DNA of 64,000 nucleotides, taken from positions 1 through 64,000 of the forward strand of contig LFJO01000007.1 of NCBI GenBank assembly GCA_001038565.1. The letters run 5' to 3'. This stretch comes from Alkalihalobacillus pseudalcaliphilus. Its GTDB lineage: Bacteria > Bacillota > Bacilli > Bacillales > Bacillaceae_D. The notes under the pieces are model-generated. The model was given only the letters and a program-made list of their open reading frames with translations, had not been told where the DNA came from and made no database searches. A program made the translations under genes and the position numbers. Positions 56,769 to 64,000 of this stretch are shown here, in pieces (position 1 is the stretch's first letter; each line of letters starts with the position of its first letter).

Positions 56769-56913
56769 ACTTAATACGCACTTGTTTAAAACCGAATATT
56801 TCTCGTGCCTTTTATTCAATAAGTTATTACTATATTTAAAGATTGTGGAATTAGCAAATAGTAGGGAAGCAGCAGGTTTGTTTGTGAGTCTATTAGGTGT
56901 AGATTTTGGTGGT

Positions 56914-57981
56914 TTAATCAATGAGTGAGCGGGCAACTTCTAATAATTTTCCTTTATATAGCATTAATTCAGTTACCTTATCGATGCTAACCGTTGTTTT
57001 ATCACCATCGTTGAATTGAATGTATTTTTTATTGTAGTCGAGACCTAAACGACAGATCCATTTTCTAATGTTATCATCTATCAGAATATTAAAATAACTT
57101 TTGTTATCTCGATAGAATACTCTTTCTTCATTAACTATTTCGGATAGAATAATTTTAGCTATTCCAAACCCTTGAATTTCTTCTTCTGTTGTAACGATAC
57201 CACTGTCTAATTCAGGCATTTCTTCTTCTTGTATTTCCTCGTCAGCTTTAGCTTTTTTATCTTCAGAAGTTGATTTTAGTGCTGCGCTTAGTTTTTTGTT
57301 AACTAGTTCATTTATAAACTGATTTAATGATTGTTTAACGATGGGAGTGAATTGGGTAATTATATTTTTGGTTTTTCGACCATCATATATATTATTCAAT
57401 ATAAATGTAATAAATTCATCACTTGGTTCATCCCACATTTCAAAGAGTAGAGTTTTTATTTTATTGGTATATTTCAATTCAGATGCTGTACTAAAAATGT
57501 TGTCGACATTGAATTTATCTTTCTTAAATTTCTCTAGTTCTGAAATTTGGTTATTATTTAAATCGAGAAGATTAAATTCGAAAAAAGGGGAGTTATCCAT
57601 TTTATTTTGTTCGTCTAAATCTGTGAAAAATTTATAATGAGTACCGTTTGTTAATATGGCGAATTTCGCTGTAGTTGTACCGAAATAACGAAAGAGTTGT
57701 GAATCATGCTTGAGCAATTCTTCGGTTATCGATTTTGCTTCAATTAAAATTACAGGTAAATCATTTTTTACAATGGCAAAGTCAACTTTTTCCCCTTTTT
57801 TAATTCCAACATCAGCGATATATTCAGGGGTAAATTCACTGGGATTAAAAATATCATATCCGAGAATTTGAAAGAAAGGCATGATAATACTCGTCTTCGT
57901 AGCTTCCTCTGTCGTAATCTTCTCTCGTAATGGCTCAATTCTTTGTGCTAGTGCTTTTAATTTTTCTTTTAATTCTCCCAT
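56914..57981 (-). CDS. Orphan HsdR N-terminal-domain (PD-(D/E)xK) nuclease-like protein
   Basis: 355 residues. Residues about 1-125 form a type I restriction HsdR-like nuclease core: E25/E26, D67 (KVDFAIV), E81-x-K83 (LIEAKS), then Q95-x3-Y99 (QLFRYF), the motif that follows the active site in HsdR. Residues about 230-270 are acidic/Glu-rich and low complexity. The last ~80 residues form a separate mixed alpha/beta domain I do not recognise. It has no helicase motor, and no hsdM or hsdS lies nearby. Starts with AAAGGAG seven bases before ATG. Possible roles: phage defence, prophage or island remnant; the substrate is unknown. Confidence 0.78.
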   Translation of the reverse strand: MGELKEKLKALAQRIEPLREKITTEEATKTSIIMPFFQILGYDIFNPSEFTPEYIADVGIKKGEKVDFAIVKNDLPVILIEAKSITEELLKHDSQLFRYFGTTTAKFAILTNGTHYKFFTDLDEQNKMDNSPFFEFNLLDLNNNQISELEKFKKDKFNVDNIFSTASELKYTNKIKTLLFEMWDEPSDEFITFILNNIYDGRKTKNIITQFTPIVKQSLNQFINELVNKKLSAALKSTSEDKKAKADEEIQEEEMPELDSGIVTTEEEIQGFGIAKIILSEIVNEERVFYRDNKSYFNILIDDNIRKWICRLGLDYNKKYIQFNDGDKTTVSIDKVTELMLYKGKLLEVARSLID

Positions 57982-58644
57982 AGTAATCTCCTTTCAATAT
58001 TAACTCTTTTTCGTAAGATGTGTTGAATGAAAAGTATGTAAAAGACATGGTGATAACTTAACAATAAGAATGGACTAATTTTTTGAGAGTGTGAGGTATT
58101 TTTGTGATTCTATATACCTACTTAATAAGTAAAATTTTTTTGAGGTGTTAACCTTTTAACATAAATCATGAAATTAAGTGAACATAATTAACTGATTATC
58201 ATTAAGTACAAACCCATCGTTCATTTTCTATTGCTAACTCTTCTTTTCTATAATCGCGTCTACTGCCTTTGGTTCATGACCATTTACTAATTAAACCGGC
58301 CTAAATGTTTGAAGAAAATATCCGTTTTAGAAGGATGCTCCGTAGCTCCTTTCTCACTAAAAGTGTTAGTATTTTTCAAACTTGAGGCTACTATGTTTAT
58401 TTAACCTCCACGATTAGGAATTTTGCTTAAAACTATTATATCATTAAGGAATCTTAATTACATCTGAATATTCTGTTATTTACCCTTGTGTCACTGAGTT
58501 TAAGAAAAGAATTTGAATGAGCAGGTGGAGAAAAGCAGTCAGAATTGAGGAAGAACGGACACAATAAATCGAAGCCATTAAAAAACGGAAACCACTTTAG
58601 ATATAAACAAGCAGTCTATAATAAAAGAAACCCTTTTATAAAAA
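57982..58644. other. Long non-coding gap before the MarR locus
   Basis: About 660 bases, A+T rich. No ORF with a start signal and recognisable product on either strand. Only scattered short palindromes are visible, and no repeat with the rest of the window. Confidence 0.45.
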
Positions 58645-58662
58645 TATCTCGAATCCAAGATA
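58645..58662. promoter_or_regulatory. MhqR-box-like palindrome upstream of the MarR gene
   Basis: TATCTCGAATCCAAGATA; the outer TATCT/AGATA arms are perfect inverted copies, and the form resembles the TATCTCGAATTCGAGATA-type box of Bacillus MhqR regulators (quinone stress). It lies just upstream of the promoter of a MarR gene with ring-cleaving dioxygenase-like genes downstream, the right context. Box consensus quoted from memory. Confidence 0.45.
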
Positions 58663-58669
58663 AAAAGAC

Positions 58670-58698
58670 TTGATCTTTTATCAGTTGACTGGTAAAGT
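58670..58698 (+). promoter_or_regulatory. Promoter of the MarR gene with overlapping operator
   Basis: TTGATC (58670-58675), 17 bp, TAAAGT (58693-58698). Between them TTGACTGGTAAA (58685-58696), related to TTGACTAATCAA at 59187-59198. TTTATCA and TGATAAA (58677-58683, 58698-58704) form a second inverted repeat around the -10. Confidence 0.5.
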
Positions 58699-58730
58699 GA
58701 TAAATATAGAGAGAGGGAGTGATTCAAAAT

Positions 58731-59165
58731 ATGCAAAAGAATACACGTGGATCTTTAATTTGGTTGAGGCTATCGCGATTTACGCATCAGAGTAATTTAT
58801 TATCGAATGATTTCTTGAAACCTTATGATTTAACGTCTGCACAATTTGATGTTCTAAACCAAATATCCGTTTATGGGCCATTAACACAGAATGAGTTAGC
58901 AGCCAAAGCGACGGTCACGCAAGGTGGTATTTCGCGCATGCTCACTCGTCTTGAAAAAGAAGGCCTCATCGAACGGAAGCAAAATTGGAAAACGAAGACG
59001 ATATTTTTAACAGAGGCAGGTAAGCAAAAGCTTGAAGAGGCCTTTGACGCACAATTAGCTTTTCAGTCCTCATTTTTTGATGAATGCTTAACAGAAGAAG
59101 AGCAAAAGCAATTATATACGTTAATAACAAAAGTACAAAAAAACAGTGAAAATAAAATGGGGTAG
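58731..59165 (+). CDS. MarR-family transcriptional regulator
   Basis: 144 residues from ATG 58731; a GTG at 58719 overlaps the GAGGGAG ribosome-binding site. Winged helix: the recognition helix [21 protein letters not shown] (about residues 64-84) and the wing, with the N- and C-terminal dimer helices. MarR proteins of this type repress genes for aromatic or electrophile detoxification and are released by ligand or thiol modification. This one has only one cysteine (in FDECLT), so a redox switch, if any, would involve that residue. It precedes two VOC enzymes, likely its targets. Confidence 0.88.
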   Translation: MQKNTRGSLIWLRLSRFTHQSNLLSNDFLKPYDLTSAQFDVLNQISVYGPLTQNELAAKATVTQGGISRMLTRLEKEGLIERKQNWKTKTIFLTEAGKQKLEEAFDAQLAFQSSFFDECLTEEEQKQLYTLITKVQKNSENKMG

Positions 59166-59186
59166 GATATTTTTTTACCCTATCAC

Positions 59187-59198
59187 TTGACTAATCAA
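59187..59198. promoter_or_regulatory. Candidate MarR operator before the first VOC gene
   Basis: TTGACTAATCAA, near-palindromic, in the 58-bp gap between the regulator and the first VOC gene. It shares TATCA-[C/G]-TTGACT with the site in the regulator's own promoter (58680-58690). It suggests autoregulation plus control of the VOC genes. Confidence 0.4.
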
Positions 59199-59223
59199 TT
59201 GAAAATTAAAGGAGGAATACATT

Positions 59224-60168
59224 ATGTTTAACATCCCAGGCCATCACCACATTTCGATGATTACCAAAAATGCTGATATGAATAACCATTTTTACAAAAA
59301 TGTTCTTGGCTTGAGAAGAGTCAAAATGACGGTCAACCAGGATGACCCGACGATGTATCATTTATTTTTTGGTGATAGAACGGGTAGCCCGGGTACCGAG
59401 TTAACTTTTTTTGAAATCCCGCTCGTTGGACGTACACACCGAGGAACGAACGCGATTACTCAAATTGGGTTATTAGTGCCAACTATGGACAGTTTAGTTT
59501 ATTGGAGAGAACGCTTTGAAGAATTTGGTGTGAAGCATAGTGGAATTACAACGTATGCAAATCGACCTGCCCTACACTTCGAAGACTCAGAAAATTTACG
59601 GATGGTGCTCACTGTTGCGAATGGACAAAAGCTTGATCATTGGGAGACGTGGGAGAAATCAGACGTTCCTAAGGAGCACCAAATTCAAGGGATGGGACCG
59701 ATTGAAATAACGGTACGACGACTTGAAAAAATGGCGGCGACACTTCAAGAGATATTTGGTTATACGGAAGTTTCTCAAAAGGAAAATGAGTGGATTTTTC
59801 AATCGATTGAAGGTGAAGCATTCGGTGAGATTGTCGTGAAGCAATTAGATGGTGAGCCTGAGAAGCCAGGACGAGGAAGTGTTCATCATTTAGCGATTCG
59901 TGCCAAAAATGATGAGGAGCTAGAACATTGGGACAAAGAGGTAAAGGCAAGAGGCTTTCACTCATCAGGTATTGTCGACCGCCATTACTTCAAAAGTCTT
60001 TATTTCCGTGAGTCCAATGGCATTCTATTTGAGATTGCAACAGATGGGCCAGGCTTCTTAGTGGATGCAGACGTCGAGACTTTAGGTGAGACATTAGACT
60101 TGCCGCCTTTCTTAGAGGAAAAACGAGCAGAAATCGAAGCCAAGTTGACGCCGATTAAAGAAGATTAA
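59224..60168 (+). CDS. VOC-family ring-cleaving dioxygenase/glyoxalase (MhqO/MhqA-like) 1
   Basis: 314 residues in two vicinal-oxygen-chelate modules. The metal ligands are His in HHHISM (about 7-12), His in SVHHLAI (about 219-225), and Glu in GILFEIATD. The order HxH...ATDGPGF is that of the MhqO/MhqA group, which breaks down hydroquinone/catechol-type compounds; substrate not provable. Closely paralogous to the next gene (shared NQDD...YHLFF, ATDGPGF, LPPFLEEKR). AAAGGAGGAA lies before the ATG. Confidence 0.85.
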   Translation: MFNIPGHHHISMITKNADMNNHFYKNVLGLRRVKMTVNQDDPTMYHLFFGDRTGSPGTELTFFEIPLVGRTHRGTNAITQIGLLVPTMDSLVYWRERFEEFGVKHSGITTYANRPALHFEDSENLRMVLTVANGQKLDHWETWEKSDVPKEHQIQGMGPIEITVRRLEKMAATLQEIFGYTEVSQKENEWIFQSIEGEAFGEIVVKQLDGEPEKPGRGSVHHLAIRAKNDEELEHWDKEVKARGFHSSGIVDRHYFKSLYFRESNGILFEIATDGPGFLVDADVETLGETLDLPPFLEEKRAEIEAKLTPIKED

Positions 60169-60190
60169 ACAAGGGAAAATAAAAGAAATG

Positions 60191-60278
60191 ACAACACTGG
60201 CAGAGAAAAATGGCCGTAGTGTTGTAGGAAAAGCCAAGAAGTAACAACACTCCCACAGCAAAATAACCCTAGTGTTGT
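60191..60278 (+). repeat. Two tandem hairpins (period 53 nt) between the VOC genes
   Basis: Each unit is ACAACACT ... AGTGTTGT with about 19 nt between arms (60191-60225 and 60244-60278), followed by AGGAAAA. The two loops differ while the arms are identical. No T tract, so not ordinary terminators. Confidence 0.6.
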
Positions 60279-60372
60279 AGGAAAACGGCATCACCGAGCC
60301 CACAACGAGGGAACCGGCCTCCCCTCCATCCAAATTTTCACCTAGTAACGATATTAAAAGGAGATGAATGAT

Positions 60373-61359
60373 ATGAACAGTTTAAAAGGGATTCACCATG
60401 TTACGGCGATTACGAGTAGTGCCGAGAAGAATTATGAGTTTTTCACGTATACGTTAGGAATGCGATTAGTTAAGAAGACGGTTAATCAAGATGATATCCG
60501 CACTTACCATTTATTTTTTGCTGATGATGAGGGGAATGCGGGGACTGATATGACGTTCTTTGATTTCCCGGGTATTCCTAAAGGGCAGCATGGGACAGAT
60601 GAGATTTTTAAAACATCATTCCGAGTTCCGAGTGATGCAGCCATTGATTATTGGGTGAAGAGATTTGATCGTCTCGATGTTAAGCATGAGGGAATTAAAG
60701 AGGAGTTTGGCAAAAAGACGTTATCGTTTGTTGATTTTGATGATCAGCATTATCAACTTATTTCCGATGAGCATAATGATGGTGTTGCAAGTGGTACACC
60801 TTGGAAGAATGGTCCGATTCCTTTAGAGTATGCGATTACGGGACTTGGTCCGATATTTGTTCGAGTCGCTAATGTTGATTTCTTTAAACAAGTATTGGAG
60901 CAAGCGTTATTATTTAAAGAAGTGTCGAAAGAGGGAAGTCGTTATTTATTTGAAGTGGGGGAAGGCGGAAATGGTGCACAGATTGTGGTGGAGCATAATC
61001 AAGTGTTACCACGGGCTGTCCAAGGTTACGGCACTGTACACCATGCGGCTTTTAGAGTCGAGGATCGGACGGTATTAGATGAGTGGACGAAACATCTTGA
61101 TTCAATGGGCTTTAATACTTCAGGATATGTGAATCGTCATTTCTTTGAGTCGTTGTATGCAAGAGTTGCTCCTCAAATTTTATTTGAATTTGCGACAGAT
61201 GGACCTGGTTTTATGGGCGATGAGCCTTATGAGACATTAGGTGAAAAATTATCGTTACCTCCATTTTTAGAGGGCAAACGAGAACAGATTGAACAAGCTG
61301 TCAGACATATCGATACGGTACGAAGTGATAAAGAGTTTGAGAAAGAATATGAGGATTAA
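60373..61359 (+). CDS. VOC-family ring-cleaving dioxygenase/glyoxalase (MhqO/MhqA-like) 2
   Basis: 328 residues from ATG 60373; the ATG at 60364 touches AAGGAG and is too close. Same two-module design: GIHHVTAI, TVHHAAFRVED, ILFEFATDGPGF. Likely arose by duplication of the upstream gene and adapted to another aromatic substrate or inducer. Follows two hairpins; transcription probably continues from the first VOC gene. Confidence 0.85.
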   Translation: MNSLKGIHHVTAITSSAEKNYEFFTYTLGMRLVKKTVNQDDIRTYHLFFADDEGNAGTDMTFFDFPGIPKGQHGTDEIFKTSFRVPSDAAIDYWVKRFDRLDVKHEGIKEEFGKKTLSFVDFDDQHYQLISDEHNDGVASGTPWKNGPIPLEYAITGLGPIFVRVANVDFFKQVLEQALLFKEVSKEGSRYLFEVGEGGNGAQIVVEHNQVLPRAVQGYGTVHHAAFRVEDRTVLDEWTKHLDSMGFNTSGYVNRHFFESLYARVAPQILFEFATDGPGFMGDEPYETLGEKLSLPPFLEGKREQIEQAVRHIDTVRSDKEFEKEYED

Positions 61360-61445
61360 TGGCCTGTACATGGAGTTGTTTATAAAGGGTTTGGGGTAAG
61401 TACCTATTTTTTATTATGTATAGTAGGTCACTCGCCCAGAACAAA

Positions 61446-61499
61446 TCTAGACATATGCATATACTGTTAGCAGTTATTTAAAGGAGGTATATGTCTAGA
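61446..61499 (+). promoter_or_regulatory. Inverted repeat enclosing the translation start of the Gly/Tyr-rich protein
   Basis: TCTAGACATAT (61446-61456) and ATATGTCTAGA (61489-61499) are perfect 11-bp inverted copies; the right arm reaches into the ATG and the loop holds AAGGAGG. Inside is CATATACT (61458-61465), similar to a late-sporulation (SigE/SigK) -10. Confidence 0.55.
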
Positions 61500-61819
61500 T
61501 GAATCATTATCATGAGCAACACTCTTATGACGGTTACCCGTCACAGTCCTATAATTATGAACCACATCAACATCATGTCACACACGTACCGACCCATTCG
61601 TATGACCCGTCAATGGTTAGAAGACCGTGGGGCGGACGTCCAGGCCGTTGGGGTGGTAGACCAGGTAGATGGGGAGGTCGCCCGGGCTTTGGGTTTGGTT
61701 ATGGCTTTGGAGGACCTTTTGTAGGTGGGTTCTTAGGGGGCCTTGCAGCGAACGCTTTATTTCCTGGGGGATACGGGTACGGATATCCGCCGTATTACCC
61801 TCCTTATTATTACTATTAA
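61499..61819 (+). CDS. Gly/Tyr/His-rich small protein, possible spore-surface protein
   Basis: 106 residues in three zones. The N part is His/Tyr/Ser rich (NHYHEQHSYDGYP); the middle has three RWGGRPG-type repeats (about 44-62); the C part is Gly/Phe/Tyr rich, ending YPPYYPPYYYY. One short hydrophobic patch (FVGGFLGGLAANALF) may be membrane-seeking. It resembles tyrosine-rich coat or cuticle-like proteins by composition, but I do not recognise a family. Own terminator at 61827. Confidence 0.7.
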   Translation: MNHYHEQHSYDGYPSQSYNYEPHQHHVTHVPTHSYDPSMVRRPWGGRPGRWGGRPGRWGGRPGFGFGYGFGGPFVGGFLGGLAANALFPGGYGYGYPPYYPPYYYY

Positions 61820-61826
61820 GAAGGGG

Positions 61827-61859
61827 AAACATGACTGGACGTTCCAGTCGTGTTTTTTT
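61827..61859 (+). terminator. Terminator after the Gly/Tyr-rich gene
   Basis: AAACATGACTGGA (61827-61839) with TCCAGTCGTGTTT (61843-61855, one G-T pair), then T. Confidence 0.82.
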
Positions 61860-61921
61860 GTGCTCTCTCCGGCAACATATAAGGGTTAATTCGAACGCTC
61901 AAAGGGAATAGACAATAGAAG

Positions 61922-61950
61922 CTGAAATAGTGATCCCCACGCTATTTCAG
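61922..61950 (+). repeat. Stem-loop in the gap before glpD
   Basis: CTGAAATAG (61922-61930) with CTATTTCAG (61942-61950), 9 bp, weak T tail. The remaining bases to 62067 show nothing recognisable. Confidence 0.5.
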
Positions 61951-62067
61951 TTTCGACATCATGGTGGATTATGTCCTAGATTTCTCCTTGTATGGGCTAT
62001 GCGTTTATACAGGTTTATAGGCAAGAAAACGGTTCGTGTCTGTGATAAAAAGGACAAGCAATGACAG

Positions 62068-62096
62068 TTGCTTTTTCATTTTTAAGGTAGTAATAT
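62068..62096 (+). promoter_or_regulatory. SigA promoter of glpD
   Basis: TTGCTT (62068-62073), 17 bp, TAATAT (62091-62096). Confidence 0.7.
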
Positions 62097-62135
62097 GAAG
62101 ATAACATCATCATAAAAGTTGGTAGAGAAAAAGAG

Positions 62136-62186
62136 AGACCACACGATATTGGGGAAGGATGCCTAATAGTAGTGTGGTCTTTTTTT
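62136..62186 (+). promoter_or_regulatory. GlpP-type antitermination leader of glpD
   Basis: AGACCACAC (62136-62144) with GTGTGGTCT (62172-62180), then T, between promoter and start codon. A purine-rich GAGAAAAAGAGAG lies just upstream. In Bacillus GlpP with glycerol-3-phosphate antiterminates exactly such a leader. Confidence 0.75.
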
Positions 62187-62214
62187 GTCCTAAACTTCGG
62201 GGAGGCTGAATGAA

Positions 62215-63867
62215 ATGAATTTTTCAAGTACGAATAGAAGCAGTATTTTAGCGAGTATGAGTCAGCAGCAATTAGACGTTCTAGTTATTGGCGGTGGTAT
62301 TACTGGAGCAGGAATCGCTTTAGATGCTAGTTCTCGGGGGATGAAAATAGGACTTATAGAAATGCAAGATTTTGCAGCGGGTACATCGAGTCGTTCAACA
62401 AAGCTTGTACATGGAGGTTTGCGTTATCTCAAGCAATTGGAGGTAAGGCTTGTCGCTGAAGTAGGTAAGGAAAGAGAAATTGTGTACGAAAACGGACCAC
62501 ATGTGACAACACCAGAATGGATGCTTTTACCTTTCCATGAAGGCGGTACTTTTGGTAAATTCTCGACTTCGTTTGGTTTGCAAGTGTATGATTTCTTGGC
62601 TGGTGTCAAGAAGAAGGAACGGAGAAAAATGCTCACGGTCGAAGAAACGATTGCTCGTGAACCACTTGTGAACCAAGTTGGTTTAAAGGGTGGCGGTTAT
62701 TATGTGGAGTATCGTACAGATGATGCTCGTTTAACGATAGAGGTTTTAAAGGAAGCGATCAAATATGGTGCTGATGCACTTAATTATGTGAGGGCTGAAG
62801 GTCTTATCTATGAAGGTGGGCAAGTGGTTGGTGCCGAGGTTCGTGATTTGTTGACAGGTGATACGGTGGAACTATATGCGAAAAAGGTCGTCAATGCAAC
62901 AGGACCATGGGTTGATGATGTTCGTGAATTTGACAAATCGAAGCAAGGGAAGCAACTAAAGCTATCAAAAGGTGTGCATATTGTTGTTGACCAATCGGTC
63001 TTTCCGTTAAAACAAGCCGTATATTTTGATACACCAGACGGCAGGATGGTTTTTGCTATACCTCGTGAAAATAAAACGTATGTCGGAACAACGGATACGT
63101 TCTTTGAAGGGGATACGTCAAATCCTACGATGAGCGAGTCTGATCGTTCCTATTTGCTAAAGGCCATATCCTATATGTTTCCGCATGTGACTGTGACAGA
63201 AAAAGATGTCGAGTCTAGTTGGGCGGGGCTTCGTCCACTCATATATGAAGAAGGTAAAAAGGAGTCGGAGATTTCACGTAAGGACGAAATTTGGCAATCT
63301 GATTCTGGTCTCATCTCCATTGCCGGGGGGAAATTGACAGGCTACAGAAAGATGGCAGAGCTAACGGTAAATCTAGTTGTGAAACTACTCAAAGAGGAAT
63401 ATGCGGTCTTATATTCACCGAGCCAAACGAAAAACATGCCGATCTCTGGTGGGCATGTGGGTGGTTCGCACAACTATCCGGCATTTGTAAAGGAAACGAT
63501 TCGCCATGGTCGGGAATTAGGCTTTGAGGAAAGTCAGGCCGAAAAACTCGTGCACTTATACGGATCCAATACCGAGAAGGTTTTTAGCTATGTCGCTGAT
63601 TTTGAGCGTGAAGCGAATCATGAGTTGGATCTCGCTGTCTACGCCCAGCTTCGTTATGGAATAGAAGAAGAAATGGTCACAAAACCAATCGACTTTTTCA
63701 TCAATCGAACAGGAGCCCTCTTTTTTAATATCGATTGGGTGAAAACATGGAAAGATGCCGTTATTGAGTATATGGCAGACCATTTTAGTTGGTCAAAAGA
63801 AACAAAAGTGGCATATAGCCAAGAGTTAGCAGAAAGAATCAACCAAGCTGAAACACCGAGCGATTGA
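62215..63867 (+). CDS. glpD: Aerobic glycerol-3-phosphate dehydrogenase
   Basis: Oxidises glycerol-3-phosphate to dihydroxyacetone phosphate, reducing menaquinone at the membrane. 550 residues: FAD-binding GGGITGAGIALDASSRG (about 26-42), GTSSRSTKLVHGGLRYL (about 58-74), and the late ISIAGGKLTGYRKMAE. No glpF or glpK is seen near it in the window. Controlled by the leader upstream. Confidence 0.96.
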   Translation: MNFSSTNRSSILASMSQQQLDVLVIGGGITGAGIALDASSRGMKIGLIEMQDFAAGTSSRSTKLVHGGLRYLKQLEVRLVAEVGKEREIVYENGPHVTTPEWMLLPFHEGGTFGKFSTSFGLQVYDFLAGVKKKERRKMLTVEETIAREPLVNQVGLKGGGYYVEYRTDDARLTIEVLKEAIKYGADALNYVRAEGLIYEGGQVVGAEVRDLLTGDTVELYAKKVVNATGPWVDDVREFDKSKQGKQLKLSKGVHIVVDQSVFPLKQAVYFDTPDGRMVFAIPRENKTYVGTTDTFFEGDTSNPTMSESDRSYLLKAISYMFPHVTVTEKDVESSWAGLRPLIYEEGKKESEISRKDEIWQSDSGLISIAGGKLTGYRKMAELTVNLVVKLLKEEYAVLYSPSQTKNMPISGGHVGGSHNYPAFVKETIRHGRELGFEESQAEKLVHLYGSNTEKVFSYVADFEREANHELDLAVYAQLRYGIEEEMVTKPIDFFINRTGALFFNIDWVKTWKDAVIEYMADHFSWSKETKVAYSQELAERINQAETPSD

Positions 63868-63887
63868 TTCTCACTACTACCTAGGTA

Positions 63888-63917
63888 ACTCCAACCGATC
63901 ATGCTACAATTTGGAGT
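63888..63917 (+). promoter_or_regulatory. Possible promoter with flanking inverted repeat for a gene beyond the window
   Basis: ACTCCAA (63888-63894) and TTGGAGT (63911-63917) flank TACAAT (63905-63910) with an extended TGC. Looks like an operator around a -10. The gene is outside the window. Confidence 0.4.
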
Positions 63918-64000
63918 GTGTGTAACAGCTGCAGTTAACGTTCTAACCATCATACTTAAAATTTTAATTCAAGTATTAGGTGGAATAGTGTCATATAGAC

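Noticed and set aside
56579-56839. 86-codon plus-strand ORF in the accessory patch
   Set aside because: It crosses the bidirectional terminator at 56737-56768 and lacks a Shine-Dalgarno.
55440-58640. Complete type I restriction system or complete prophage
   Set aside because: Only an HsdR N-terminal-like protein and a broken integrase piece are present; no HsdM, HsdS, capsid or replication genes.
61512-61911. Alternative frames over the Gly/Tyr-rich gene
   Set aside because: They run through its terminator, and their residues reflect the repeated GGT/CGT codons of the true frame.
62015-62227. Minus-strand 70-codon ORF before glpD
   Set aside because: It covers the glpD promoter and antiterminator leader; no start signal.

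Overview
The window is about 64 kb of a low-GC Gram-positive chromosome. Gene order and protein sequences place it in the Bacillaceae. The tandem repeats at the left edge and the repeat element before the cysE leader suggest an alkaliphilic Bacillus-type lineage (Alkalihalobacillus or Halalkalibacter relatives), but the genus is an inference. Almost everything lies on the + strand.

Layout. (1) Bases 1-950 hold four full tandem copies and one decayed copy of a ~226-255 bp unit. Each full copy carries a sequence matching the 3' end of 5S rRNA, and the first three end in an intrinsic terminator, so the window probably starts just downstream of an rRNA operon. A small membrane protein follows. 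(2) 1.6-6.3 kb is the CtsR-controlled stress operon ctsR-mcsA-mcsB-clpC, with a textbook CtsR operator over its promoter. (3) 6.7-13.3 kb: radA, disA, a PIN-TRAM membrane protein (yacL), ispD, ispF and gltX. (4) 13.6-17.7 kb: a cysteine T-box leader, cysE, cysS, mrnC, rlmB and rae1. (5) 17.8-30.6 kb: sigH, a 49-codon rpmG, secE, nusG, rplK, rplA, an L10 leader with rplJ-rplL, ybxB, rpoB and rpoC. (6) 30.8-50.7 kb: the str, S10, spc and alpha ribosomal clusters, with secY, adk, map, infA and rpoA. (7) 50.8-55.2 kb: ecfA1-ecfA2-ecfT (energy-coupling factor vitamin transporter module), truA, rplM and rpsI. Regions 2-7 are the conserved core of a Bacillus chromosome near the origin.

(8) 55.2-58.6 kb is an accessory patch. 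It holds a frameshifted fragment of a tyrosine recombinase, a GNAT acetyltransferase, a short orphan ORF, and a minus-strand protein with the HsdR-type nuclease domain (PD-(D/E)xK plus QxxxY) but no HsdM or HsdS. (9) 58.6-61.4 kb is a MarR regulator followed by two paralogous ring-cleaving-dioxygenase/glyoxalase (VOC) proteins, resembling the quinone/catechol detoxification regulons of Bacillus. A MhqR-box-like palindrome precedes the regulator, and a second motif is shared by two leaders. (10) 61.5-64 kb: a Gly/Tyr/His-rich, possibly spore-surface, protein whose translation start lies in an 11-bp inverted repeat, then glpD behind a GlpP-type terminator leader.

The core clusters are rich in visible RNA and promoter signals: a T-box, the L10 leader, stem-loops before rpsL and tuf, tandem S10 promoters, and a stem-loop that appears to bring the nusG Shine-Dalgarno close to its start codon. 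I found no complete rRNA, no tRNA, no CRISPR array and no complete insertion sequence. No wholly new system is obvious. The best candidates for unexplained biology are the 5S-tail repeat array, the orphan HsdR-like nuclease, the alternative stem-loops upstream of rpsL, and the MarR/VOC locus. All searches and foldings here were done by eye.
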